From Macrococcus equipercicus (GTDB taxonomy: Bacteria > Bacillota > Bacilli > Staphylococcales > Staphylococcaceae): a stretch of 64,000 nt of DNA. The DNA lies in assembly GCF_004359525.2 (NCBI RefSeq), contig NZ_SCWC02000001.1, positions 372,001-436,000 of the forward strand, read 5' to 3'. Both the position numbers and the translations under genes were made by a program. This document shows, in pieces, positions 1 through 9,867 of the stretch. Numbering within the stretch: position 1 is the first letter of the stretch; each line of letters starts with the position of its first letter. The notes below the pieces were generated by a model that had not been told where the DNA came from, ran no database searches, and saw only the letters and a program-made list of their open reading frames with translations.

Positions 1-1
1 T

Positions 2-1225
2 AAGAAAGACCCGCGTCATATCGCGATGGCGAAACGCTGGGCAAAAGGCTTCACTATTACGGTGGCAGTCGGCGTCGTGACCGGGACGATTATCGGTCTG
101 TTATTATCCTTATTATGGCCGACATTTATGAAGCTTGGCGGCCAGGTGATCGCCCTGCCGCTGTTTATGGAAACATTCGCCTTCTTCTTTGAAGCGATAT
201 TCCTGAGTATTTATCTTTACACATGGGATAGATTCAAAAACAAATGGCTTCACTGGCTCATTAACTTTCCGATCATCATCGGTTCAACCATGAGTGCCTT
301 GTTCATTACGAGTGTGAACTCATTTATGAATACACCACAAGGCTTTAAGATTGTGCACGGAAAAATGACCGGTGTCGATCCGATAGCGGCTATGCTTAAC
401 CCGTCATTTTTTGTGCGTGCGTTCCATGTCGTAGCAACCGGCGGTATGACGATAGCATTTATGCTGGCAAGTATCGCGGCCGTGAAAATTTTGCGCAACA
501 AGTTTCCACAGGATAGAGATTATCATACCCACGGCCTGAAAATCACGATCACTGTCGGTCTGTTGTTCGGCTTGCTGACAATTATTGCAGGGGATATGTC
601 TGCTAAGTTTCTGCATAATGAACAGCCTGAAAAATTGGCAGCTATGGAATGGCATTTCAAAACTGAAAGACAGGCGGACCTTGTACTGTTTGGTATTTTA
701 GATCCTAAAACCCAGGAAGTAAAAGGCGCTGTCAAAGTTCCAGGTGTCCTGAGCTTCCTGGCTGATAATAACTTCAATACTAAAGTAACAGGGCTGGATG
801 ATATTCCTAAAGATGAACGCCCGCCGCTCATCATTCACTATTTCTTTGATTTAATGGTATTCTTCGGTATGTTTGCATTCACTATTTCAATCGTGTATTT
901 AGTGCTCAGAAAGTTCAAGCCGGCTATCACCGAGCATCCGTTTATGCTTTACATGATTGCACTGACCGGGCCGATGTGTATGCTGTCAATTGAATTCGGC
1001 TGGTTCCTTGCAGAGATGGGCAGACAGCCATGGCTCCTGAGAGGCTATTTAAAAGTGGTTCAAGGGGCAACACAGGCAGACGGTCTGTCACTTGTCCTCG
1101 TCGCTTTTGCCATGCTGTACGCTATCCTAGGTTTCTCTTGCGCCTATGTTCTGATCAGAATGTTCCGGGACAAGCCTGCTGAGTTTGATGTTAAACAGAA
1201 TCAAGCATTTGTGGGAGGGGAATAA
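2..1225 (+). CDS. cydA: Cytochrome bd quinol oxidase subunit I (5' end outside window)
   Basis: Subunit I of the cytochrome bd menaquinol oxidase, the membrane enzyme that reduces oxygen with quinol electrons and carries haems b558, b595 and d. The reading frame is open to the first base of the window, and family members have roughly 50 more residues at the N-terminus, so the first ATG at 26 is internal. The remaining 408 residues show multiple membrane helices, the family block MGRQPW near the C-terminus and the GFSCAYV last helix. The cydB start follows 2 bases after its stop, so the two are co-translated. Confident assignment; the true start and the N-terminal haem ligand cannot be seen. 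Confidence 0.95.
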   Translation, partial: KKDPRHIAMAKRWAKGFTITVAVGVVTGTIIGLLLSLLWPTFMKLGGQVIALPLFMETFAFFFEAIFLSIYLYTWDRFKNKWLHWLINFPIIIGSTMSALFITSVNSFMNTPQGFKIVHGKMTGVDPIAAMLNPSFFVRAFHVVATGGMTIAFMLASIAAVKILRNKFPQDRDYHTHGLKITITVGLLFGLLTIIAGDMSAKFLHNEQPEKLAAMEWHFKTERQADLVLFGILDPKTQEVKGAVKVPGVLSFLADNNFNTKVTGLDDIPKDERPPLIIHYFFDLMVFFGMFAFTISIVYLVLRKFKPAITEHPFMLYMIALTGPMCMLSIEFGWFLAEMGRQPWLLRGYLKVVQGATQADGLSLVLVAFAMLYAILGFSCAYVLIRMFRDKPAEFDVKQNQAFVGGE

Positions 1226-1227
1226 AT

Positions 1228-2247
1228 ATGGATTATCAGCATATTGGTATTACTGTGTTATGGACCTTCCTGTACGGTTATATTATTATCGGAGCTATTG
1301 ACTTCGGCGCAGGATTTTTCATGCTGTATGCAAAGATTACAAAGCAGGACCATATGATCAGCAGTCTAGTGTCAAGGTACCTTAATCCGGTATGGGAAGT
1401 GACGAACGTCTTCCTCGTATTCTTCTTTGTAGGAATCGTCGGCTTTTTCCCGGATACGGCTTACTACTTCGGTTCAACGTTGTTGATTCCAGGAACAGTG
1501 GCGCTCATTCTGCTGGCTATCCGTGGCGGCTTCTATGCTTTTGAAACATACGGCAAAGATTCCAAGTTCGCATGGATTTTCCTGTACGGGATGACAGGAC
1601 TGTTAATTCCGGCGGCATTCTCAACCGTCTTAACGATTTCAGAAGGTGGTTTTATTGAGAAGACGGATAAAGGAGTCATGCTCAACTGGCTGGAACTGTT
1701 GATGAGTCCGTATTCATGGGCCGTTGTTTTTCTTGCCATCATCTCTGTGCTGTATATTTCGTCAGGATTTTTAACGTATTATGCGCATAAAGCAGGGGAC
1801 ACGGCAGCTTACCGGCTGATGCGCCAGTGGTTTTTAATATGGGCGGGCCCGATGCTTATTATTTGCCAGTTTGTCTTCTTGAGTCTCCGGCAGCATAATG
1901 CACAGCACTTTAACACAGCACTCACGCATTACTGGTGGCTGTTTGCACTGAGTATCGTCTTCTTTCTGGCAGCACTCATTCTGATACTGCTGAAAAGAAA
2001 TCATGGACTGGCGTTTATCATGATTATGATCCAGTTCGCACTCGCATTCTTCGGCTATGGATTAAGCAAACTTCCTTACATTTTATATCCATATGTCAAT
2101 ATCAATAAAGCAGTCGTCAACGATAACATGGCCATTGCACTTGTCATCGTATTTATTTTAGGTTTACTTTTACTTGTTCCTTCATTACTATTATTATTAA
2201 GATTATTTATCTTTGACGCAGATTATGTCAAAGGTAACAAGAAGTAA
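1228..2247 (+). CDS. cydB: Cytochrome bd quinol oxidase subunit II
   Basis: Subunit II of the bd oxidase, the structural partner of CydA in the cytoplasmic membrane. The 339 residues form about eight or nine hydrophobic helices, with the family-typical N-terminal stretch around GAIDFGAGFF (residues 22-31). The ribosome-binding site GGGAGG lies inside the end of cydA and the genes are 2 bases apart. No cydCD assembly transporter lies next to the pair here, as in staphylococci where cydAB stands without them. Length and order are normal. Confidence 0.95.
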   Translation: MDYQHIGITVLWTFLYGYIIIGAIDFGAGFFMLYAKITKQDHMISSLVSRYLNPVWEVTNVFLVFFFVGIVGFFPDTAYYFGSTLLIPGTVALILLAIRGGFYAFETYGKDSKFAWIFLYGMTGLLIPAAFSTVLTISEGGFIEKTDKGVMLNWLELLMSPYSWAVVFLAIISVLYISSGFLTYYAHKAGDTAAYRLMRQWFLIWAGPMLIICQFVFLSLRQHNAQHFNTALTHYWWLFALSIVFFLAALILILLKRNHGLAFIMIMIQFALAFFGYGLSKLPYILYPYVNINKAVVNDNMAIALVIVFILGLLLLVPSLLLLLRLFIFDADYVKGNKK

Positions 2248-2258
2248 CGGAGGTTCAT

Positions 2259-2921
2259 ATGGAGAAAGAGTTTGTAGTGATCGGCCTCGGTCGATTTGGG
2301 GGAAGTATTGTTCGTGAGTTAAACGCTTTAGGGGTCGACGTCATGGCGATTGACAACGACGAGGCGCGGGTTAATGAATACGCAGATATCGCAACGCATG
2401 CGGTCATCGCTGATACAACAGACGAAGCGGTGCTTAAAAGTCTCGGCATCCGGAACTTCGATCATGTCATCGTTGCTATCGGTGATAATATTCAGGCGAG
2501 TATTTTGACGACATTGATTCTTAAGGATTTAGGAGTCAAGACAGTCACGACGAAAGCTCAGAATGATTATCATGCCAAAGTGCTCAATAAAATTGGCGCA
2601 GATACTGTCGTTCATCCGGAACGAGATATGGGCAGACGTATCGCGCATAACCTTGCGAGTGCTTCGGTGCTCGATTACCTGGAGCTTTCTGACCAGTATT
2701 CCATCGTGGAAATACGGGCAGGGGAAACGTTACAGGGCAATACGATTTTAGACCTGGATGTCCGGGCCAACTATGGACTGAATATTATCGCCGTGAAACG
2801 AGGCAAGGAAATACTCGTATCACCGGATCCGTATGAAGTGATTGAACGCGGTGATATACTGATTGTCATTGGTCACGATAACGATCTGAACCGCTTTGAG
2901 AAAAAAATAGCGAACGATTAA
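2259..2921 (+). CDS. ktrC: Ktr potassium-channel regulatory subunit (RCK/TrkA family)
   Basis: Cytosolic gating ring subunit for a Ktr-type potassium channel; such proteins bind ATP/ADP and, in staphylococci, cyclic di-AMP. The 220 residues contain an N-terminal Rossmann fold with the nucleotide-binding loop GLGRFGGS (about residues 9-16) and a C-terminal RCK_C domain (about 140-218). A GGAGG ribosome-binding site sits 6 bases before the ATG. It lies 11 bases behind cydB and before rnjA on the other strand, the same place as ktrC in S. aureus, which is why I prefer ktrC to ktrA. The membrane partner KtrB/KtrD is not in this window. Confidence 0.88.
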   Translation: MEKEFVVIGLGRFGGSIVRELNALGVDVMAIDNDEARVNEYADIATHAVIADTTDEAVLKSLGIRNFDHVIVAIGDNIQASILTTLILKDLGVKTVTTKAQNDYHAKVLNKIGADTVVHPERDMGRRIAHNLASASVLDYLELSDQYSIVEIRAGETLQGNTILDLDVRANYGLNIIAVKRGKEILVSPDPYEVIERGDILIVIGHDNDLNRFEKKIAND

Positions 2922-2947
2922 GACTGATTATCAAGCATTCTTATAAT

Positions 2948-2983
2948 AAACAGCCCTCCCTGAGTACTCAGGGAGGGCTGTTT
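2948..2983. terminator. Bidirectional terminator between ktrC and rnjA
   Basis: A perfect inverted repeat with arms AAACAGCCCTCCCTGAGT and its complement, flanked by A-rich and T-rich sequence on both sides. It lies between two convergent genes and can serve both. Confidence 0.9.
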
Positions 2984-2984
2984 A

Positions 2985-4661
2985 TTATTGTTTAACATCC
3001 ATAATCATCGGCAGAATCATTGGTTTACGTTCTGTCTTCTCATAAAGATAAGGTGATAGTTCTTCTGCGATGGCATTTTTAATATGATGCCATTCGACTG
3101 CTTCAGTGCTGTTCAGCTTTTCGATGACGACGCGCTTCAAGCGGCGCTGTGCATCGTAGATTAAATGACCGGATTCACGCATATAGACAAATCCACGTGA
3201 GATGATGTCAGGTCCTGCAAGCAGCTGCTTCGTTTTAAAGTCAATGCTGACGACGACAATCACCAGACCATCTTCCGATAATATTTTACGGTCTTTGATG
3301 ACGACGTTGCCGATGTCACCGATACCGCTGCCATCAACCAGTATGTCACCTGACTGCACTTGGCCTGCTGTTCTCGCGGAATTTCTAGTCAGTGCCAGCA
3401 CTTCACCGTTTTCATGGATGAACACATTGTCAGGATGAACGCCGCAATCGATACCGAGCTTACCATGAAGACTCTGCATACGGTATTCACCGTGAATCGG
3501 CATGAAAAACTTCGGTTTGATAAGTCTCAGCATTAACTTCTGCTCTTCCTGTGACCCGTGACCCGATGTATGAATATTTGACAGCTTACCGTGGATGACA
3601 TCAGCACCTGCTTTATAGAGCGCGTTGATGGTCCGGTTGACGCTGCGAATATTGCCCGGTATCGGTGAAGAAGAGAAGATAACAGTATCATCAGGGATGA
3701 TGCTGATCTGCCTATGTGTACCATTAGCGATACGAGACAGCGCAGCCATAGGTTCCCCTTGAGAACCGGTGCAAAGAATAAGCAGCTTATGCTTTGGTAC
3801 GCCGTTGATTTTATTCGCTTCTACAAACGTTTCAGGCGGCACTTTAATGTAGCCGAGCTCTATGCCGATCTTAATATTGTTCTCCATTGAACGCCCGAAG
3901 ATGACAATCTTACGGTCAAACTTGACAGCCGCTTCAATCGCCTGCTGAACACGGTATATATTAGAGGCGAATGTCGCGAAAATAATACGGCCGGTACATT
4001 TTCTGAAAATCTGTTCAACGTTCTGTCCGACTTCACGCTCACTGATGGTGAAATTCGGGACTTCTGCATTAGTTGAGTCAGACAGCAGACAGAGTACGCC
4101 CTCATCACCAAGCGCAGCCATGCGGGCAATGTTCGCCGGTGCGCCGACCGGTGTGAAGTCAAACTTGAAGTCACCGGTATGCACAATCTTACCTTCCGGT
4201 GTCTCAACAACAACGCCGTATGCCTCAGGAATGGAGTGTGTCGTCAAATAAAATGACACTTTCAGGTGATTGAATTCAAACACGCTGTCTTCGTTGATCG
4301 GATTTAATGATGCAGTTCTTAACAGATGGTGTTCTTCCAGCTTATTTCTGATCAGCCCTAAAGCAAGCGGTCCGCCGTAAATAGGAATGTTCAGCTGTTT
4401 CAGCAGGAATGGCACGCCGCCGATATGGTCTTCGTGACCATGCGTAATGAATAAGCCTTTAATCTTATCTTTGTTCGCCACAAGATAAGAATAGTCAGGT
4501 ATGACATAATCAATACCAAGAAGCTCGTCTTCAGGGAACTTAATTCCTGCGTCAATGACAACGATTTCATCCTGGTATTCTACTGCATAGGTGTTTTTAC
4601 CGATTTCGCCCATACCACCCAGCGCAAATACGCCTACCTCATTTTTTTGGAGAAGATTCAT
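2985..4661 (-). CDS. rnjA: Ribonuclease J1
   Basis: Metallo-beta-lactamase/beta-CASP ribonuclease with 5'-3' exonuclease and endonuclease activity, central to mRNA turnover and 16S rRNA maturation. The zinc-binding motif HGHEDH is at residues 74-79, with further metal-site histidines in HTGDF and HGEYR and the beta-CASP region in between. At 558 residues it is close to the usual length (about 555-565). Its ATG shares one base with the stop codon of rpoY, so the two are translationally coupled. The stop lies right beside the shared terminator with ktrC. Confidence 0.96.
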   Translation of the reverse strand: MNLLQKNEVGVFALGGMGEIGKNTYAVEYQDEIVVIDAGIKFPEDELLGIDYVIPDYSYLVANKDKIKGLFITHGHEDHIGGVPFLLKQLNIPIYGGPLALGLIRNKLEEHHLLRTASLNPINEDSVFEFNHLKVSFYLTTHSIPEAYGVVVETPEGKIVHTGDFKFDFTPVGAPANIARMAALGDEGVLCLLSDSTNAEVPNFTISEREVGQNVEQIFRKCTGRIIFATFASNIYRVQQAIEAAVKFDRKIVIFGRSMENNIKIGIELGYIKVPPETFVEANKINGVPKHKLLILCTGSQGEPMAALSRIANGTHRQISIIPDDTVIFSSSPIPGNIRSVNRTINALYKAGADVIHGKLSNIHTSGHGSQEEQKLMLRLIKPKFFMPIHGEYRMQSLHGKLGIDCGVHPDNVFIHENGEVLALTRNSARTAGQVQSGDILVDGSGIGDIGNVVIKDRKILSEDGLVIVVVSIDFKTKQLLAGPDIISRGFVYMRESGHLIYDAQRRLKRVVIEKLNSTEAVEWHHIKNAIAEELSPYLYEKTERKPMILPMIMDVKQ

Positions 4662-4873
4662 TAGATTGTCTCCACGTTATAACTTGGTGCTTTTTCTTCA
4701 TATGCAAGATGAGCACCTTCCAGTTTCTGAACAAATTCGATATTGTAAGGGCGATCTGATAGATGTTTTCTCACTTGTTCTTCAGTTTCTGCTTCGAAAT
4801 ATTTGACGTGCGTATTTTCGCGGATGATGACTTCACTTCTGTCCTCTTGATAAAATACTTTAAAAATTGCCAT
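4661..4873 (-). CDS. rpoY: RNA polymerase epsilon subunit
   Basis: Small auxiliary subunit of Firmicutes RNA polymerase (YkzG, DUF1447). The 70-residue protein begins MAIFKVFYQ and has the family features [12 protein letters not shown] and [12 protein letters not shown] strong AGGAGG ribosome-binding site precedes the ATG. Its stop codon overlaps the rnjA start by one base; the rpoY-rnjA pairing is conserved across Bacilli. The normal length is about 70 residues. Confidence 0.93.
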   Translation of the reverse strand: MAIFKVFYQEDRSEVIIRENTHVKYFEAETEEQVRKHLSDRPYNIEFVQKLEGAHLAYEEKAPSYNVETI

Positions 4874-4911
4874 TATATAGCCTCCTAATTTATTGAAATC
4901 ACATAAAGAAT

Positions 4912-4930
4912 GCCCTAGCTAGTCTAGGGC
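4912..4930. other. Hairpin in the rpoY-rnjA leader
   Basis: GCCCTAG and CTAGGGC form a 7-bp stem with a 5-base loop, about 40 bases ahead of the rpoY start on the minus strand and downstream of the putative promoter. There is no following U-tract, so it does not look like a terminator. Its role is unknown. Confidence 0.5.
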
Positions 4931-4976
4931 CAATTCAAACCGTACAAGACATTTATATAAATGTATGAGTACTGTT

Positions 4977-5006
4977 ATTTTACATGAAGTAAGAAGCGAG
5001 TGTAAA
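4977..5006 (-). promoter_or_regulatory. Putative sigma-A promoter for rpoY-rnjA
   Basis: On the minus strand TTTACA (5006-5001) and TAAAAT (4982-4977) are separated by 18 bases. The position fits a leader of roughly 95 bases before rpoY. Confidence 0.5.
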
Positions 5007-5074
5007 GCCTTTAACTTAAAAACTAGAGTTTAACGTTAATCTTTTGTATGATTATAAAATATGGAGGCGGTAAA

Positions 5075-5848
5075 GTGACGAGGAAATTAATCTTTTTTGA
5101 TGTAGATGGAACAATTTATAACAGCAGGACGGAAATACCTGAAGCCACCCATCAGGCGATTCGGCAGTTGAAAGCGAATGGACACATTCTCGCTATCGCA
5201 AGCGGTAGAGCACCGTTTACGCTCGAGAAAGTATGCCGTGATACAGAAATACATAACTTTGTCTCTTTCAACGGCCAATATGTTGTCTATAATAATGAAG
5301 TGATTCATGAAAATCCGCTCGATATTGAAGCGCTGCGGCAGCTTGAGGAGCAGGCAGCGGAGCGGGAGCATCCGATGGTCTATTTCACGCATAATGATAT
5401 GGTATCAAACGTCAATCATCATGAGCATATAGAAAAGAGTCTGTCCTCAATTAAAATAAACCATCCGCGCTTTGAAGCTGAATATTTTGAACGTCATCCG
5501 ATCTATCAGGCGTTAATATTCCACCAGGCGAGCGATGATGTACTCTACGACAATCAGTATGACGCGCTGAAATTTTACCGCTGGCACGAAGTGAGCCGTG
5601 ATGTTGTGCCGAGCAGCGGCTCGAAAGCTGAAGGGATCAAGAAGTTCGCAGAAAAGCTCGGTATCGCTCAGCAGGACTGTATTGCAGTAGGGGACGGGAA
5701 CAACGATTTTGAGATGATAGCGTGGGCCGGTATCGGTATAGCGATGGGCAATGCAGTTGATGGATTGAAAGCATCCGCTGACTACATCACTGCTCATGTA
5801 GATGATGACGGGTTATACAAAGCTTTCAAACAGCTGCAGATGATATAG
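5075..5848 (+). CDS. Cof-type HAD hydrolase (YkrA-like phosphatase)
   Basis: Haloacid-dehalogenase superfamily phosphatase of the Cof/IIB type, cytosolic, probably acting on sugar phosphates or nucleotides; the substrate is not known. Motif I DVDGT is at residues 9-13, with the nucleophile Asp first, and motif IV GDGNND near residue 209. I chose the GTG at 5075 because GGAGG ends 7 bases before it; an upstream ATG at 5048 would put that site inside the gene. The neighbours rpoY/rnjA, def and the YkyA-like gene match the B. subtilis order ykzG-ykrA-ykrB-ykyA, supporting orthology with YkrA. The protein is 257 residues. Confidence 0.88.
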   Translation: MTRKLIFFDVDGTIYNSRTEIPEATHQAIRQLKANGHILAIASGRAPFTLEKVCRDTEIHNFVSFNGQYVVYNNEVIHENPLDIEALRQLEEQAAEREHPMVYFTHNDMVSNVNHHEHIEKSLSSIKINHPRFEAEYFERHPIYQALIFHQASDDVLYDNQYDALKFYRWHEVSRDVVPSSGSKAEGIKKFAEKLGIAQQDCIAVGDGNNDFEMIAWAGIGIAMGNAVDGLKASADYITAHVDDDGLYKAFKQLQMI

Positions 5849-5883
5849 GATAGACGATAGAAAACAGATAAAGGATGATCATT

Positions 5884-6153
5884 ATGGCAAACGTAGCAAG
5901 AATTAAAGAGGAGATTCAAAAAGAATTTAATCATCCCTCTAAATCATTGAGCCATGTTGAGTTCAATAGACGGGGTGGTGAAGTCGTGATGACTTATGTT
6001 TATTTCCCTGACACTCATGACAATAAGGACCCTCATCTCGCAGCACATAACAAAGACCCGGAATGGCTGAATATTGAAGAGATGAACCAGCTGGAGAAAT
6101 TTTTGAGAGACAATAATCTATCGTTCAATGAACGGACAGATGTCTTTATTTAA
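5884..6153 (+). CDS. Conserved small protein of unknown function
   Basis: I do not recognise a named family. The 89-residue product is soluble and hydrophilic, with an amphipathic N-terminus, a central strand-like stretch EVVMTYVYF and a C-terminus predicted helical then strand. An AAAGGA ribosome-binding site suits the ATG at 5884 better than the in-frame ATG at 5875, which would be too close. It sits 35 bases behind the HAD gene and before a strong bidirectional terminator, so it is probably the last gene of that transcript. Confidence 0.7.
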   Translation: MANVARIKEEIQKEFNHPSKSLSHVEFNRRGGEVVMTYVYFPDTHDNKDPHLAAHNKDPEWLNIEEMNQLEKFLRDNNLSFNERTDVFI

Positions 6154-6180
6154 TACTTAAAGAGACTGGATAACCGAAAG

Positions 6181-6211
6181 AAGCCGCCAGGAATTTTATT
6201 TCCGGCGGCTT
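6181..6211. terminator. Bidirectional terminator before def
   Basis: AAGCCGCC and GGCGGCTT, extended by GGAA/TTCC, form a strong GC stem with A/T-rich flanks. It stands between the convergent small-protein gene and def. Confidence 0.85.
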
Positions 6212-6217
6212 CCTCAG

Positions 6218-6772
6218 TTATTCGACAGGTGATGCGTTAGGCTCAGGCTTGAATGGATCGTCATGATTGATATGGTCATAAAACATCACACCGTTTAAAT
6301 GGTCGATTTCATGCTGGGCGACGATAGCGGCAAAACTGTTTAAGCGCAGCTTCACTTCCTTGCCCTCAGGATTGTAGCCTTTTACTGTAATACGGGCATA
6401 GCGGTGGACAAGCCCCGGGATGGTTTCATCGACACTCAAGCATCCTTCACCTTGCGGCAGATAGCTTTTTTCTATGCTGTGGCTGATAATTTTTGGATTG
6501 ATCAGCTGATGGGTAATATAATTGTTCTTCTTGTCATCAAAGAAATGGATGACGAGCATTCTTTTATTGATGTTCAGCTGAGGCGCAGCAAGGCCGACGC
6601 CGCTGCGGAGCTGATACTTGGCTGCGATATCATCGTCCTGACTATTTATAAGGAAGTCAAGCATATCGTCAATCGTCTGCCGATCTTCAGTGCTGAGCGG
6701 AAGGCTGACGTCTTCTGCTTTTGTGCGGAGGCCCGGATGGCCGTCGCGAATAATATCTTTCATCGTTAACAT
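6218..6772 (-). CDS. def: Peptide deformylase
   Basis: Removes the N-terminal formyl group from nascent proteins, using a metal held by Cys and two His. All three signature motifs are present: GVGLAAPQ, EGCLSV (metal Cys) and QHEIDHLNG (metal His pair and catalytic Glu). The longer type 2 form is typical of Gram-positives. I use the ATG at 6772 because GGAG lies 7-8 bases upstream and the product then starts MLTMKDIIRDG as in staphylococcal Def, with 184 residues. It is transcribed opposite to its neighbours and has its own terminator. Confidence 0.96.
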   Translation of the reverse strand: MLTMKDIIRDGHPGLRTKAEDVSLPLSTEDRQTIDDMLDFLINSQDDDIAAKYQLRSGVGLAAPQLNINKRMLVIHFFDDKKNNYITHQLINPKIISHSIEKSYLPQGEGCLSVDETIPGLVHRYARITVKGYNPEGKEVKLRLNSFAAIVAQHEIDHLNGVMFYDHINHDDPFKPEPNASPVE

Positions 6773-6885
6773 GTTATCACTCCTTGATAATAATATAACA
6801 GAGAGCAAATCGCTGTTCCACCTAATGATTGAATCACTAAATAAAAAAAGCTACTATAAGATAGAAATCACAAGGAGGTATGATG

Positions 6886-7512
6886 ATGCCAATGTATAAA
6901 ACAGCTGTCTGTTTATCAGTGCTGCTGCTCGCAGCCTGCGGCAATGAAAACAAGCAGCTTGAATCATTCTACAAGCAGATTGAACTAGCGAATGAGAAAG
7001 AAAAGCCGATTGTCGAGACAAGTGACAAGTTAAGCCGGCTTGAGAATGAAAAAGTGCAGATGTTTGAAAAAATCAATAAAGGCACTTTGAATGAAATTCA
7101 TGCCACTGCCAAGAAACTCGCACAGAACGCTGATAACCGGAAAGCAGTCATTACAGAGGAGAAAGAGGCTATTGCAGCGTCTGAAGCAGCATTCAAAAAG
7201 TCGCTGCCGCTCGCTAAGGCCATCGCCGATCAGCAGAATAAAAACGAAGCGCAGGATATCATCGATAAGATGGAGAAGAAATACAGCACGCATGCGCAGC
7301 TGATGACAGCCTATGAAGACATTCTCGCTAAAGAGCGGAATATTTTCAGCTATTTACAGCAGCCTCAGCCAGCCGGTCAAATTGTCAACGAAAAAATAGA
7401 TCAGCTGGGCGAAACAACGAAAAAATTTCAGCAGCTGACAACAGTATACAACAATAATTCCAAAGCGCTCGAAAAAGAGAAAAAAGATGTCGTTGATCGA
7501 TTGAACGAATAG
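6886..7512 (+). CDS. YkyA-like cell-surface lipoprotein
   Basis: A predicted lipoprotein: a short hydrophobic signal ends in the lipobox LAAC, after which the mature chain is almost entirely helical and lysine/glutamate rich, suggesting a coiled-coil surface protein. It matches the YkyA family (putative cell-wall-binding lipoprotein) by position directly upstream of pdhA and by character. Three ATG codons in a row follow the GGAGG site; the one at 6886 has the best spacing (7 bases), those at 6880 and 6883 being too close. The function is unknown. The product is 208 residues. Confidence 0.82.
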   Translation: MPMYKTAVCLSVLLLAACGNENKQLESFYKQIELANEKEKPIVETSDKLSRLENEKVQMFEKINKGTLNEIHATAKKLAQNADNRKAVITEEKEAIAASEAAFKKSLPLAKAIADQQNKNEAQDIIDKMEKKYSTHAQLMTAYEDILAKERNIFSYLQQPQPAGQIVNEKIDQLGETTKKFQQLTTVYNNNSKALEKEKKDVVDRLNE

Positions 7513-7614
7513 TCGAATAAAAAATTTTTTGATATATAACAGATGATAAATAAATACTAATACAGTTTATTAAACGGTTGATAGTTATAATGTAAAACGT
7601 TTAAAGTTTTTTAT

Positions 7615-7643
7615 TTAACACTACTACAGATATATGATAGAAT
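7615..7643 (+). promoter_or_regulatory. Sigma-A promoter of the pdh operon
   Basis: TTAACA (7615-7620) and TAGAAT (7638-7643) are separated by exactly 17 bases, about 45 bases before the pdhA start. The preceding 100 bases are very A/T rich. Confidence 0.72.
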
Positions 7644-7690
7644 AGTTTAGTAAAGAAATTATATTAAATCCGAAAGGTTTGGTGAATTGA

Positions 7691-8806
<1,116 letters not shown>

Positions 8807-8809
8807 GTC

Positions 8810-9787
8810 ATGGCACAAATGACAATGATTCAAGCAATAACTAATGCACTTCAAACTGAACTAAAAAATGACGAAAACGTTCTTGTATTCGGTGAAGACG
8901 TTGGTGTCAACGGTGGTGTATTCCGTGCGACTGAAGGACTTCAAAAAGAATTCGGTGAAGACCGTGTGTTCGATACACCGCTTGCTGAATCAGGTATTGG
9001 TGGATTGGCAGTCGGTTTAACATTGACGGGCTTCCGTCCGGTTATGGAAATTCAGTTCTTCGGCTTCGTCTTCGAAGTATTTGATTCAATTGCGGCTCAG
9101 TTAACGCGTCAGAATTTCCGTTCAGGCGGCACTAAGCCTGCTCCGGTTGTAATCCGTGCACCATTCGGCGGCGGTGTTCATACACCTGAACTTCACGCTG
9201 ATAACCTGGAAGGTTTAATGGCTCAGACACCGGGTCTTAAAGTGGTTATTCCATCAAACCCATACGATGCTAAAGGTCTATTGATCTCAGCAATTCGTGA
9301 CAATGATCCAGTTGTCTACTTGGAGCATATGAAATTATACCGTTCATTCCGTGAAGAAGTACCTGAAGAAGAGTACACAGTGGAACTGGGCAAAGCAGCA
9401 GTGAAACAAGAAGGAACTGACCTTTCTATCATTACTTACGGTGCAATGGTTCAAGAATCATTGAAAGCAGCTGAAGAGTTAGCGAAAGACGGTCATTCTG
9501 TTGAAGTAATTGACCTGCGTACAATCCAGCCGCTTGATATTGAGACAATTATTGCCTCAGTTGAAAAAACAGGCCGTGTTGTTGTCGTACAGGAAGCTCA
9601 AAAACAAGCAGGGGTCGGCGCGAACGTTGTGTCAGAAATCTCTGAACGTGCTGTATTGAGTTTAGAAGCTCCTATTGCCCGCGTATCTGCAGCTGATACT
9701 GCTTATCCATTTACACAGGCTGAGAACGTCTGGCTTCCAAACAAAACGGATATTGTCGAAGCAGCTAAGAAAACTTTAGAATTCTAA
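8810..9787 (+). CDS. pdhB: Pyruvate dehydrogenase E1 component, beta subunit
   Basis: Beta chain of the E1 heterotetramer. The 325 residues show the family motifs FGEDVG near residue 27, DTPLAESGI around residue 56 and the C-terminal transketolase domain with [10 protein letters not shown]. The start is 3 bases behind pdhA with GGAG in the end of that gene, so stoichiometric expression with the alpha chain is expected. Confidence 0.97.
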   Translation: MAQMTMIQAITNALQTELKNDENVLVFGEDVGVNGGVFRATEGLQKEFGEDRVFDTPLAESGIGGLAVGLTLTGFRPVMEIQFFGFVFEVFDSIAAQLTRQNFRSGGTKPAPVVIRAPFGGGVHTPELHADNLEGLMAQTPGLKVVIPSNPYDAKGLLISAIRDNDPVVYLEHMKLYRSFREEVPEEEYTVELGKAAVKQEGTDLSIITYGAMVQESLKAAEELAKDGHSVEVIDLRTIQPLDIETIIASVEKTGRVVVVQEAQKQAGVGANVVSEISERAVLSLEAPIARVSAADTAYPFTQAENVWLPNKTDIVEAAKKTLEF

Positions 9788-9801
9788 AAAAGAGTTTGAT
9801 T

Positions 9802-9828
9802 GAAAGGTAGCAATGGTTGTTACCTTTC
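9802..9828 (+). other. Intercistronic hairpin between pdhB and pdhC
   Basis: GAAAGGTA and TACCTTTC form an 8-bp stem with an 11-base loop in the 80-base gap between pdhB and pdhC. It lacks a good U-tract. It could be an RNA-processing or stability element or a leaky terminator. Confidence 0.55.
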
Positions 9829-9867
9829 TCCATTTTAATATTACGGAATATTTAGGAGGAACCTATA

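Noticed and set aside
26-1225. Treating the ATG at 26 as the cydA start
   Set aside because: The frame is open upstream to the window edge, and the family has an N-terminal helix that would be missing.
7585-7606. A cre (CcpA) site upstream of pdhA, from ATGTAAAACGTTTAAAG
   Set aside because: The central spacing is one base off the cre consensus, so the resemblance is probably chance in A/T-rich sequence.
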